Source: Symbiodinium natans (Eukaryota > Sar > Dinophyceae > Suessiales > Symbiodiniaceae). From it: DNA of 64,000 nt. The DNA is taken from assembly GCA_905221605.1 (NCBI GenBank), contig CAJNDS010000702.1, positions 463,906 through 527,905 on the forward strand, in the 5' to 3' direction. The notes beneath the pieces were generated by a model. The model did no database searches. It worked only from the letters and a program-made list of their open reading frames with translations, and was not told the origin of the DNA. Of this stretch, positions 10,601 to 20,637 are shown one piece after another. Position 1 is the stretch's first letter. Each line of letters starts with the position of its first letter. Position numbers and translations under genes: made by a program.

Positions 10601-11687
10601 GGTTTAGCCGTACCGCAGTTTGTTCTCGGGCGTGCTCACTTCAAAAGTAACATCGACCTCCAGGGGCTGTGCCATTCAACGTAGACATCGCAACGTTTAG
10701 GAATAGGGTTTGGCTTGTTAAGCGAACAAGGTTTTGCTACATGTCTTGCGCAGGAGCCCACGGTGGGTCCACCGAACCCAGCACTGTTGCGGGAGCCCCT
10801 GAACACACAGCGACTGAGGCGCTGGGGCCGGGTGAAGACCATGGACATCACTGAGGCGGCCCTGGATTGCTCCGACGCCGCCGAGGTCGAAACCCAAACC
10901 TCCGGTGACGTGGACGCCCGCAGTTCTAACTCCGAGGCCGACGCGGACTTTGGCGAGGACTCTGGCGACTCGTCCGGCACCGAAGGCATCGCTGCAGGCC
11001 CCGAAGGCTGGGACTCCGAGCAGGTGGCGAAGTGGCTGGCGGAAGCGGAGCAGGGCAAGTTCGCCAGGCCGGCTGAGCGTTCGGCAGATGTCGGTCTCAC
11101 GCGAACCGGTATTTGAGGGATTTTGAGGGTGCAGCCGCGGGCGTGAGGTATGTCGAGGTCTTCCGCCAGGAGGAGATCAATGGGCACCTTGACATGCTAT
11201 CGTTTCTGCTTGCAGGCTGAGAGGTTTCGTGAGACAAACGCACAATACAATTTGAGAAGACGAGTTTCGGTGGTTCCCGAATGCGCAGGCAAGCACTTCG
11301 CTGCCTTACACCAGCGGAGCTCAAGGACAGAGCGAGTTTGAGCCAGAGCAAGACGCTTCTTTGCATCACGGCGTTGGGCAAGTGAAACCTTGGGTGAAGC
11401 GTGCTTAGGCTGCCGGTGCCTTGTCTTGCGGCCGCACGCAATTTGACTGAACATCTCCTTGGCACACCCTCTGTGAGACCCGATGCGCTTTCTGTGGATC
11501 TGCTTCAGAATGAAGGAGGACCTGCGCATTGCCGAGCTGGGAATCCGGAAGGCCCTGTCAATGTGGTCTATCAGCCAAGTGCAGACTCTCATAGGACCTG
11601 CCGGTCTTTTTTTTTCAAAGTCCATGTCAGCCGGCCTGCCCACTCTGCAAGGCCCTCACAGTGGCCATTCAGAAGCTTTTCGCATGA
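7630..11687 (+). CDS. Five-finger CCCH zinc-finger protein with C-terminal SAM-like domain, multi-exon
   Basis: CCCH fingers usually bind RNA. Early exons carry two DPWADGxDPWSDSLRA motifs (about 7743 and 8048). Fingers follow: CRFFTLKGFCAKGRDCAYAH (about 8312-8371); a second split by an intron at 8563-8823 and restored as CARG/RFCSFAH; a third joined across 9106-9192 (CHTFMR/EGFCAKGRNCSFAH); a fourth joined across 9692-9800 (CQRHFQ/DGFCSLGPFCKFAH); and a fifth, CHRYSQGFCAKGRFCRFSH (about 10120-10176). Four have C-x8-C-x5-C-x3-H spacing and the fifth C-x7. An acidic Ser-rich exon (about 10753-11070) ends in WDSEQVAKWLAEAE, the start of a SAM-like domain. It continues in AERFRETNA (about 11218) and KEDLRIAELGIRK, and ends across a GC-AG intron (11552-11651) as ALTVAIQKLFA with stop 11685-11687. 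The first exon and several junctions are not resolved. Role in RNA binding with SAM-mediated assembly is inferred. Confidence 0.75.
7743..8095 (+). repeat. Duplicated DPW-motif exon segment
   Basis: Two 48-base segments (7743-7790 and 8048-8095) are about 90 percent identical and encode DPWADGSDPWSDSLRA and DPWADGADPWSDSLRA in different genomic frames, consistent with separate exons of the same protein. Each contains DPW twice. Confidence 0.65.
8563..8823 (+). repeat. GC-AG intron holding inverted telomere-type arrays
   Basis: This 261-base intron splits the second CCCH finger. It starts GCGGAATAC after CGAG, and the next exon starts GCCGCTTC after TGAG, again a short border repeat. Inside are CCCTAAA units at about 8586-8649 and TTTAGGG units at about 8728-8777, which are complementary and could pair across the roughly 80 bases between them. 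Confidence 0.75.
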
Positions 11688-12387
11688 GGGTGGAGCTGTG
11701 GAAATAAAATAGTTGAGTTTATTTCATATAGTGACAATCGCAGCCTCTCACAGGATGAGGCCATCCCTGTACAGTGCGGGATCGGCAAGGGTAGCGCAGG
11801 ATGGTGGACCAGGCAAGACTGTTGCAAGACTCGGCTCCAGCGCAGGAAAGCAGCCCGTGAGCCTTGAACGTTGTTCGCTCCTACGGAGTGCTAGACCATC
11901 CTACACGCCACAAACCATGCAAGCCCTACCCTCAGCTCACATTTTGATGAAGTCGCCGGGGCAAGAGTGGCACACTTAAAGCCAGACAGCCCAGTGGACC
12001 TCCACTTCAACAGCAGGCTAAGCAGGCTTAGACGCAGGACTAGGGCTCGACGCAGTTGGGCATCTCGAGGGTCGACCCAAACGCGCATATCAAAAGCAGA
12101 CAGAGCTTGCTCCCCCAAATGACCCTTAAATGACCAAGCAAGGGTAAGTAGTGTGTGTAAGTGCGTGTAAGTATGTAAATGTTTGTATGTGTGTGTCAAG
12201 CGCAAAGGACAGTGCCACGATGCAGCCTCTGCAATTCTCTGACGCACGTCCAGCACGATGATGCCCATCTCCAACTTTTGTCGCGTGTCGCGATTGTGCC
12301 GCGCCGAAGGCAAGCACTCAAGCGCTTTAGGTGTCAAACCCGGTATAGACGGACCTCCCCTGTCCCAGAGTCTTAGACCTCTTCGCG
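11688..12387. other. Intergenic with GT-rich microsatellite
   Basis: No gene was seen between two SAM-like-domain genes. A GT/GTAA-rich simple sequence lies at about 12146-12198. A similar GT-rich tract lies at 9578-9612 inside an intron of the preceding gene. Confidence 0.5.
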
Positions 12388-13721
12388 ATGGTGCGCAAGG
12401 TGGAGGAGCTCACGCGGAAGGTGTTCCAGTCGGAATTTCCCAGGCTTCGCGCATTTTTCATGAAGCTTGCCGGTATGTCCAAGGCGGAGCTCGATGAAAG
12501 AGACCAGCTGGGCACCTTTTGGTCTACCCGAGTTTGGGTTCAGGGACAGGTGCTGGAGCAGTATGTGGCAACCCTTGCCATATTGAACAGCCAGCCAGCT
12601 ACCTCCGTGTGTGCTTCAAGAATCTGCGTCCCCTTCAACCTCTTCGACAATGGCTGCTGCAAGAAATGCTGTACCCACCGGCACAAGTGCCTGTTCTGCG
12701 GCAAGGACCCTGAGGACAGCCACTTGAAATGCAAAGCCCGCGACGCTTTTCATGGCGAGCGTGCAGCGTTTGAACGGCGCTTCCGCCAGGATCCGCTGGA
12801 TCCACATGCCCCAGGCATTGGTGAGGACGATGAGAACCTGCTTGCGTCACTCAGGCGTCTGGCAAGGGACCCTCCCAGCAAGAGGATGGCCAAGAAAGAC
12901 CAGAAGCGAATGAGTCCCGAAACCTCGAAAACTTCGAGCGTTGCAGCTTGTGCATCGGGGAGATTCGCAGCCTTCGCGTCTGAAGAAGAGCCAGAGGACC
13001 TCGGAGAAGAGGGACTCCAGGGAGAACTCGATGAGGCGACGACCTCTGCCTCAGATGCCGGCGAGTCTGCATCCATGACAGACGCACCGGCGCCCGAAGC
13101 ACCGGAAGCACCAAACGTGCCAGACGTTCCCGCGTCGCTTGCTTGTCCCAACCGAAAGGGCCCGGCAGAGTCAGCAGAGTCAGTGAAGCCGGTGGCGTGG
13201 AGTACGGAGGATGTGGCCAGGTGGCTCCAAGCTCTGGACAACGGTGCTGGCCAATGGCAGAGGCCGACTCAAGCCTGATGCGCGAGAGCAGCAGAGTTAT
13301 TTTTCGAATTGCTTCGAGAGCCACTTGAAATGTTTGACTGGACTTGCTGCACTAGCTTTTGTTAGTGCCAGGTACGTGGACAGCTTCCGTGAGAACCAGG
13401 TCGGCGGACGCGCGCTGCGCGACCTCACCAACGACGACTTGCGAGACGAGCTAGACGTCAAAGCGTTTGGCCCACGAAAGGCGCAGCACCATGGTGTTGC
13501 ATTTACCGATTGTCTGCGAGCTGATCTGTAAGTAGAGAGCCCCGGCGGGCTTAATTTTGAGAGGATGTGGAGCAGCTCGAAGTAGAGAGCATGTCAACGA
13601 TCTCGAAGAAGTATAGAGTAGAAGCAGGGGTCACGGGGTGAGTGTGCCTTGTGTGCCTTGTGAGTTCCTCTTCCCTCAGGTCATTCTCGCAGAGATTCAG
13701 AGGCTCTTCGCATCGACTTGA
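12388..13721 (+). CDS. Cys/His-knuckle protein with C-terminal SAM-like domain
   Basis: The start at 12388 opens a large exon (to about 13243). The N-terminus is a basic helical segment (MVRKVEELTRKVFQSEFPRL). A Cys/His cluster at about residues 78-116 (ICVPFNLFDNGCCKKCC, THRHKCLFCG, then a SHLKCKARD end) looks like a zinc knuckle of the CCCH/CCHC kind. An acidic Ala/Pro/Ser-rich linker follows, then WSTEDVARWLQALD, the first helix of a SAM-like domain. The domain resumes at about 13370 (YVDSFRENQVGGRALRDLTNDDL) to FGPRK at about 13480, and ends across a GC-AG intron as VILAEIQRLFAST, stop 13719-13721. The intron between the first two SAM pieces is clear, but its exact donor is not. Function is unknown; nucleic-acid binding is inferred from the zinc cluster. 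Confidence 0.7.
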
Positions 13722-13937
13722 TCCGCAGTTCTTCTGAGCACCGTCATTAAGCAATCTTGAGCATTTGTAGTCGGCAGCATCTCCGCCGCCAACACGGCCG
13801 GCAATCTTAGCAGGCAGGACTCTTGCAAGACCTGCTCAAAGACTCGCCGAGCCTCGCCTCCGTCGGAAAAGTCTTGGAAAGGTTTGTGTTGTTGTGGGTT
13901 CTCTTTGCTTGAAGCCACGTGTTTTTTTTTCTCTTTT

Positions 13938-13984
<47 letters not shown>

Positions 13985-14737
13985 CTGCAAGTCAGATGGG
14001 AAGCGAGGTACTCTTGGCATGCCGATGTGGCGCAGGTATCTGCAGGTCCTGTGACCGCGGCTCTTCTTGTCAAGCCCAGTTCCAAATCTAAAGCTTTCCT
14101 TTATAACCTGCTCTTCTACACAGCGCCAGCTTTTCGGACCTGGGAATCCTTGACTTTTTGGCAGGGAGTCTTCGTAGACTCCGTCGAATTATCTTGCACA
14201 GTTGCACTTCCCAGGACCAGCCGTTGCTTCTTCGTTGTCTTGCTTTTAGGGTCCTTAGTCCTTCGGGCCATGCCATAGATTCTTGGATATGTCTAGCAGT
14301 GCAGGTGGTGCTGGCCCACAAGTACTCAGCCTTCTTGTCCTTTGTTTGAGTTTAGCCTACTGATAGTTCCGTGTGGGCAGGGAAACCCGATAAGCGGTGG
14401 CTAGTCCAAGATGGCAAGCATGCAAGTGCGGCGGTGCGCAGAGCATCATGCGATGATCGCAGCAGCAAGTATCTCAAGCCCCCGTATTTCTGCAAACCGA
14501 TCTGACATCCCAGGTGCGGGGGTTATTTGGGGGGCACCACAAAGCAAGTTCATGAAAGCACGGGCAGCCTGTGACTTGGAAAGGCGATGATGCAGCTCAC
14601 AGACCGCCAGATCCAGGACAATGGAGGTGTTGGGGGCATGCGTCGGCTCCCGCTCTCAATCCAAAGTGACCGCGAGCCTGCGCCAGCCGCTGGCCCTGCA
14701 ACTCACCGCTGCCGCAGAGCGCTCATGAAGTGTCAGC
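13722..14737. other. Intergenic or unresolved 5' region
   Basis: Apart from the poly-G run, nothing was recognised with confidence. The 5' exons of the next gene may lie in the last few hundred bases. Confidence 0.4.
13939..13984 (+). repeat. Poly-G tract, 46 bases
   Basis: An uninterrupted run of 46 G, preceded by a T-rich stretch, in the non-coding gap between two genes. Frames across it encode poly-Gly or poly-Pro and are artefacts of the run. Confidence 0.95.
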
Positions 14738-16513
14738 TTGCAGTTGCAGGACTTTCTGCGCCTGTGGAAGAACGACGGCATGATCTTCTTCAACATCACG
14801 GCCAAGGTGCTCATGGACTTCGTTCAGAGGACAACTGGTGAGAAGACGCTCGTCGGCATCAGAGATGAGCGTGGCAGTGAGATGTTGCAGACGCTGCCAA
14901 TGCTGAGGATGCCGAGACAGGGCACCTATCCTGCCTCGGTGTGGCAGCAGCTCTGCCAGCAGGCGGGGTACGGAACTGGATGTGGTCTGCGATGCATGGT
15001 CGCAATCCGCGATGCGAACTCTGCAGGTCAACGCTCGCCTGCGTGCCTGGAACCCCGAAGATGGCTCCAAGGCCGTTTTCAAGTACCAGAGACGGGCCTT
15101 GAACAGTTATGACAGGAGGCAGACGTGAGTTCCTTGTCGACGTCCGTGTCCGCCATGTCTGGAGACTCAGGAATGGCTGCATCAATCGAGTGCGCCGCTT
15201 CCAGACTCCCCTGCCTCTCGGCTTTTTGCTCGGCTTTTGGCATCGTGGATTTTCGTCGACAGTTCAATATTTCGTGTGTCTTGCTTCAGCGTTGCCCATG
15301 TTGTTCCCAAGGACCGACCTCTTCAAGCCGCCGCGAGATGCTGTGCTGTGCCGCCGTGTTGAGGCTGCGCAGGGCGCGGCTTGCCAAGGGTTGTACGTGA
15401 GCGCTTAGCAGTTCTGTCCGTTCTTGAGGCCATTGCGAATGCTGCTGAAGCTGTAGACACCACGTCTGCGGGCTCCGCCGAGAAGCTGAAAGCGCCACCT
15501 TTGCCGGCCTCTGTGGCAAAGCTCCAGAGTCTCCAGACTCTCCAGAGTCTCCAGAACCCACCCACCCCGACAACTACCGCGAGGAGCCAGCTGACGGATG
15601 GCTCCGATTCCAGCGTGTCCGAAGCGGAGCGTGCTAGCTTCTCCGATTCTGAGCGAGCAGACGCGTCTGCTCCGTTTGCTTTTCGCCCGCCACCGGGCCT
15701 CCCTGCCCCGACCCACTGCCCACCGCAAGCCCAGCTGTGTGGCTACAACTGCCAGCTTGCGCCAGAGAGCTTCGACATCTCCACACCCAGAAGCTGCGCA
15801 GGGTCGGGCAGAGATTTGGAGGCAGACTTGGATGGATTTTGGCTGGAAGGCCCCTTGGAGGCAAGGGAAAACGCCACTGCTGTCCGCTGCAGCGACAGCG
15901 CCGCAGACGCAGCTGGCATTGCAGGCGCGGGCCAAGCGAACGCAGTGCGGGGCCTAGGTAAGAAGCCAAGCTTTCCAATGGCACTATAGCGCAGGACGCT
16001 CGGATTCCAAGCCGTCCAAGTCCTCTTCTCCAACAGACTGGAGCGTCGAGGAAGTTGTGGCAGCTTGGTGGCGAGGTAAGAATTGAAATGTGTCTGTTGA
16101 ACATGCGCCTTGCCGTCTGGCTGAGGCGTGGCTCCACCGCCTCGGCTACGACTGGGTCGCTAGGTGGGGACGCGCGGGGGCGGCAGTTGAACGTGTCCTG
16201 AGCGGAGTATAGGATATGTGCATTTCATGCAAGGTATGCTCCGAGCTTCAGTTTCCACCAGATTGACGGAGCAGTTCTGCCGCAGATCACAGCGACGCTT
16301 GGCGCAACTTAGCCCTGAAGCCCTTTTTGAGCAGCTTGCATCTGCCCAGGAACGACTTGAAGGAGGAGCTGGGGATCAAGGAGTTGGGATACCGAAAGGC
16401 CCGCAAGTGATGTCGGGGTGCCAGTGATTGCCAGCGCATTTGGTATCAAAGTTTCGATGGGCCCCGAGGTACTCCTGGATGAGATCCGCTTGCTCTTTGC
16501 CGGCTCTCAGTAA
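14738..16513 (+). CDS. Hypothetical protein with C-terminal SAM-like domain, multi-exon
   Basis: Exon-like segments read LQDFLRLWKNDGMIFFNITA (about 14741-14835), then LDVVCDAWSQSAMRTLQVN to NSYDRRQT (about 14979-15124, followed by a GT donor). A segment around LFKPPRDAVLCRRVEAAQG (about 15320-15385) follows. A long low-complexity exon (about 15411-15955) starts VLSVLEAIANAAEAV and has LQSLQTLQSLQN and Ser/Pro-rich parts. The SAM-like module follows in three pieces: TDWSVEEVVAAWWR (to about 16076, GT donor), NDLKEELGIKELGYRK (about 16350-16405) and EVLLDEIRLLFAGSQ with stop 16511-16513. The module matches the ends of the two upstream genes in order and exon layout, which is the main reason for calling one gene. 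The 5' end and several junctions are uncertain, and the N-terminal part has no family I recognise. Confidence 0.5.
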
Positions 16514-16767
16514 GGCGGCGGCGTGTGGCGGGCCAATGGCTGGGAATTGGGTATGGTGTTCGCGTGATTGCCTCTCATGGCCGTGAACTTGTACAGGAAG
16601 TATGTATTGAATTCATAGAGAACTTACAAGAAGCATCGGAGCTCAGCTCAAGCGTTGACGGCTGAAGGCTAGACTGTGGCAAGACCCTCTGAGCCGAAAA
16701 ATGAAAAGGAGCTCGCGACCGTCAGTTTTTGCTGTCACCTGTGGTGGTGTTTGGAAGTTGCTATTGC
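16514..16767. other. Intergenic, no feature recognised
   Basis: This is the last stretch of normal base composition before the AT-rich island. No coding exon was seen. Confidence 0.4.
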
Positions 16768-18855
16768 TTGCAGATCTAATCATATAGAAATAGATTCCCA
16801 AATTTGAAAATTTCACATCGAATATATGATCTTATGATTTGATTGGGTCATTATATATCAATTCTTGATTATGAATCTGATTATTCAATGATTATGTTAT
16901 TATCAATGATATATTCATATAATATGAAATTGATGTTCTAAAGCAAAAAAGCAGCAAAAACAATTTTCAGATGCATGAATGTCTCGGATGTGCAGACATT
17001 TGGCTGCGCAGACGATTTTGAGATTTGCAGAGGAGTCAAGAATTGTGATGTTTGTTTCTCGCTGCGTCTTCTTCTATTTGAGCCGATTGTCGGAAATATC
17101 ATGAAACCATATATATGGGATTCTATCACATTCGAAATTATGAAAGATTATTATTGAAGATAAGACCATTTGTTATCTATACGAAATAATGAAATGGGTC
17201 GATTATTTTAATAATGATTATAATATCGATGAAATGATCGAGCTAGGAATTATTTTCATATATGGGATTCAATACGAGAATTTGGTTCCAAAATGATTCT
17301 TTTCGATATCGACTCAATAGGATATGGGGTCAATCAAGAATTATTTGGAATTAATTTTTAGGATGTGTTATTTCAATATTTCTATTCTGGAGGATTTATT
17401 TACCTATTTATTAATTAGATTTTTGAGAATCAAAGATTCGGATGCTATAAGGTCTCTTAAATTAAAGATCTTGAATAATCGGTATGAAGGATTTCTCAAT
17501 CCAAAAACTCTTTCAAATCTTCAGAGACTATATTTAAGTCGTCATAATTACGAAAAGATTCTTATATCTTTTCAGATATTTCGCCTAAGAAAGAGATCTT
17601 TCTGGATGATTATTTCTAGTCTAATTAGGGACAGAGACGAATAATTGAATTTCTAAAAAAGATTTTAGATTTCATATTGAAAAATTATGGATTTCTATCA
17701 TAATAAATTGTATATTATAAGAGAATTGAGTATTATTTCGAGAATTCTATTCATTATTAAATGATAATGAATCATCATTAAATGAAGAAAATTATATAAT
17801 ATTCATGATATCTATATTATATTAGAATTGATCTATTTCTTTAGCAATGGAATGTAATGAAAAAAAGAGGTTCCGAAATATTCAAATTTGAAGGATATCG
17901 TACGAGAAATTTATATTCCCAGAAATACGAATTATATATCATAAATGCAAAGAAATATGTCATCGATATCTATCGATGGATCTCTTTCATGGCAACCTAT
18001 GTATGTTATATTATCAATTCGGTGCAAGAGATCAAAATTAAGATTTATGAGAAATAATATCTCAACTTCTCAAAATCGTGGAAAAAATCATTGATATATA
18101 TGAAATCAAAGATATATGATCGATAAAGAAATATCTGGCGAATAATATTTTGAATTCTATAAAACCAACCATAAAATTATATGAATAAATTCTTCCATTT
18201 CATCAATCTCCAATAATTCTAATCTTAAATATTAATTGAAATATAGATGAATCAAATATATTTGCATATGGATCAGAATCAAATTTGCGTATTAAATCAT
18301 ATTCTTCTTTCATATTTCTTATGATATTATCTTCTAATTTATCTATATATTTATCATATATAATAATTATGAAGAAGATAGAAAATATCAAAATGAAAAT
18401 ATTATTGATTATGAAATAGAAGATAATATTAATGAATATCAAATCAAGATTATTGATGAATATGAAATGATTTATAATCAAATTTTAATTAATGAAACGA
18501 TCAAAATAGTCATGAAGAATATGATTTTAATGATTTAGAAGAAATTGATAATAGAAATGAAAGGAATTTATTAGATTTTGATCAAAATGAATTTTGATCA
18601 AAATATGAAAGAAAATGAGGATATTATATCTTTCGAATTCATATCTATTTCTCCAAATAATTTATTTGATAATTTAAAATATATTGATGACAATACTAAA
18701 ATTAAGAAAAACTTTTCCATTTGGATTAATTCATTTGATATTTTATCAAATGATATGAATCTTGAAAGAAATCTTATATTATGATATATAAGTGACATTA
18801 AAAATATTATCTAAATAAGTATTCATTGGTGATAATTTAATAATTATAAATTGTC
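16768..18855. other. AT-rich island
   Basis: Base composition changes sharply at about 16768 and back at about 18856 (GCGCCGCGGACG follows). Inside, A+T is well above that of the flanks, with many GATAT/ATATC words. No organelle gene, tRNA or rRNA was recognised. Open frames are short and mostly shaped by composition. One tract, annotated separately, looks like an eroded protein gene. Confidence 0.8.
18362..18783 (+). pseudogene. Eroded Asp/Glu/Asn/Ile-rich reading frame
   Basis: Three consecutive segments in different frames have the same protein-like composition, rich in D, E, N, I and Y. They begin NNYEEDRKYQNENIIDYEIE (from 18362), HEEYDFNDLEEIDNRNERN (about 18510-18590) and KENEDIISFEFISISPNN (about 18608-18783). 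The switch of frame between segments suggests one ancestral frame with at least two indels. In AT-rich DNA such composition also arises by chance, so this is tentative. No family is recognised. Confidence 0.3.
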
Positions 18856-20637
18856 GCGCCGCGGACGAGAGATTTGGGCTACGGAGCGATACGTCTAAAG
18901 ACAAATTCTACGAAAGAATCTCTTTGAATTTGCAATATGGTTTTCATACCGGAGAAGCCTTCGTATTCTCTTAATATTATCAGGCATGTGTGCAATAACG
19001 CGCCCAATTGGCGTATATTGCGGCCCGCGACATTGGCGGGGATATCGTGGCTGAAATATCGCTTTCCAAATAGATGATAGGAGATCCATTCAATAGCCTA
19101 TGATCGGGTTTTAGAATCTCGTCTTTGTCTTCGAGTATGGATTCGTTCCACGTATTCTCTTCTTGGTTGTTTGGTCCCATTTTTGTTTCTGGGGTTCTCG
19201 GACGTAGAAGATGTCGTATTCTCTTCATATTATATCTCCTTTCTTAATTGGCGCTTTTGGGAGCAGAAGTCTCTTGCGCCTTGAAACCACCGAAGAGGAT
19301 CATCCAATCTACAAAGAAGGGTTCTGGGGAATTTAAAATCCCTCCAGATCCGTATTATAACTTCCATACTTGTGTTTTCATGGCCAGCAACTTCATTCGG
19401 GGTGGTGGGCCTGAGAGTGTATGGAGCAAAGACGGTGAATTTCTTCATCGAGGTTCTATGATCTCCGCTCGATGCTCTCTATATACGATATTTCATATGT
19501 ATTTGAACGATTTTGTCTTCAATGCACGAATATGATATATATCTTGATCTTTGAAATAGATCATTAATTAGGATACCGGGGATTTTTGGACGTAGAAATC
19601 GTTTGTATCTTGCCTCTAAGTTTCATTTAGGATATTCTCGAGTAGAAGTCTCTTGAGGATCTTAATCTTCTTTTTTGTCCTTCATTTGGAGCCGTTCGTG
19701 GGTCCCCATAGTGGTACTATCAAAGATGCGACTGTTAGTTTGCCCTCACGCGATCTTTTGGCATTCTTGCATGAGAAGACGCAGGAGGTTCTGTTGCAAC
19801 AGTCGGATGTCCTCAATCAGGCGCGTTTACGCGCCTTTGCCTAGAACCGGAAACGGATTGAGTGGCATGGAGCCATGCAGCCATGGGAGCCGCATGTGTC
19901 CTGAGCAGCGGCGGGGCTGACGGAGCGCCGGCGGCGAATGGTGCCACCCCCCCCTCCGCAGGGTTGGATTGTTGCAGTGCTTCTTTTGCTGCGGCTTGCT
20001 TGGGCTTGGTTTTCGGGCAGACGTAGGGGACAGATGAGACGTACAGGATACATGTGGGGAAGACGGCGGCATGGAGTCGCATTGGTTTGCCTTCTTTGTC
20101 TTGGGATTGGAATGAGGGGCAGCGGGAAACATGGCGATCCGTGGTGTTGGCCAGCGACTAGATTCAGGGCTCGGATGCCCCTTCAATACGTCCACTTGTG
20201 GAGCGTTCGAAGTCATTGGATTCAATCTGGGTAATTGTTCTGCCTCCATCATCTTCGCTCATGTGCCGTCTCGGCGTGGGGAGTAAATAGGTGCTCGTCA
20301 GGATTTGGAAGAGTGGTTCTTGATATGAGAGGGTTACAGTGGATTCTTGAGGGTTCCTTTTCTCTGAGGAGTTGCGTGTAGTTTGTTTACTTTGGAATTC
20401 TTTTAATCTGGATTGGAAGTATGTGGGATGGATTTCGAGGGATTGTTCTTCTGCTTGGAATCTATGGGTGGAATCGAGACAAATATTTGCCGCCTACGCT
20501 TTGTAGATACTTCTCGTCAGGAATGATGTCTTGAATGACCGTAGATATGCCCACGTTCGCGAGATTATGCCTTTGTGGGAGTACGTTTGTTTTCCCCACG
20601 CACCCTGAATCTCGATCATTCCGACGATTGAACATGG
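18856..20637. other. Moderate-GC region without intact gene, retroelement debris
   Basis: This stretch holds a fragment of the downstream retroelement (19679-19842) and several copies of a short word related to GTAGAAGTCTCTTG. Frames at 19248-19535 and 19938-20234 have no recognisable domain. Composition matches the retroelement region rather than the gene-rich flanks. Confidence 0.45.
19679..19842 (+). repeat. Extra copy of a reverse transcriptase 3' segment
   Basis: About 164 bases nearly identical to 23051-23214, in direct orientation 3372 bases upstream. In the coding frame it reads LEPFVGPHSGTIKDATVSLP and SRDLLAFLHEKTQEVLLQQS, as does the downstream copy with a few replacements. Sequence diverges abruptly at both ends. 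Confidence 0.85.

Noticed and set aside
13894-14278. Poly-glycine and poly-proline open frames
   Set aside because: Created by the G homopolymer; no coding sequence continues on either side.
18203-18481. Minus-strand frame rich in Ile/Phe resembling a membrane protein
   Set aside because: In such AT-rich DNA the reverse strand of an Asp/Asn/Glu-rich frame gives Ile/Phe-rich translations; the plus-strand reading is more protein-like.
16768-18855. Organelle-derived insertion
   Set aside because: No recognisable mitochondrial or plastid gene, rRNA or tRNA was found; left as an open possibility in the finding rather than annotated.
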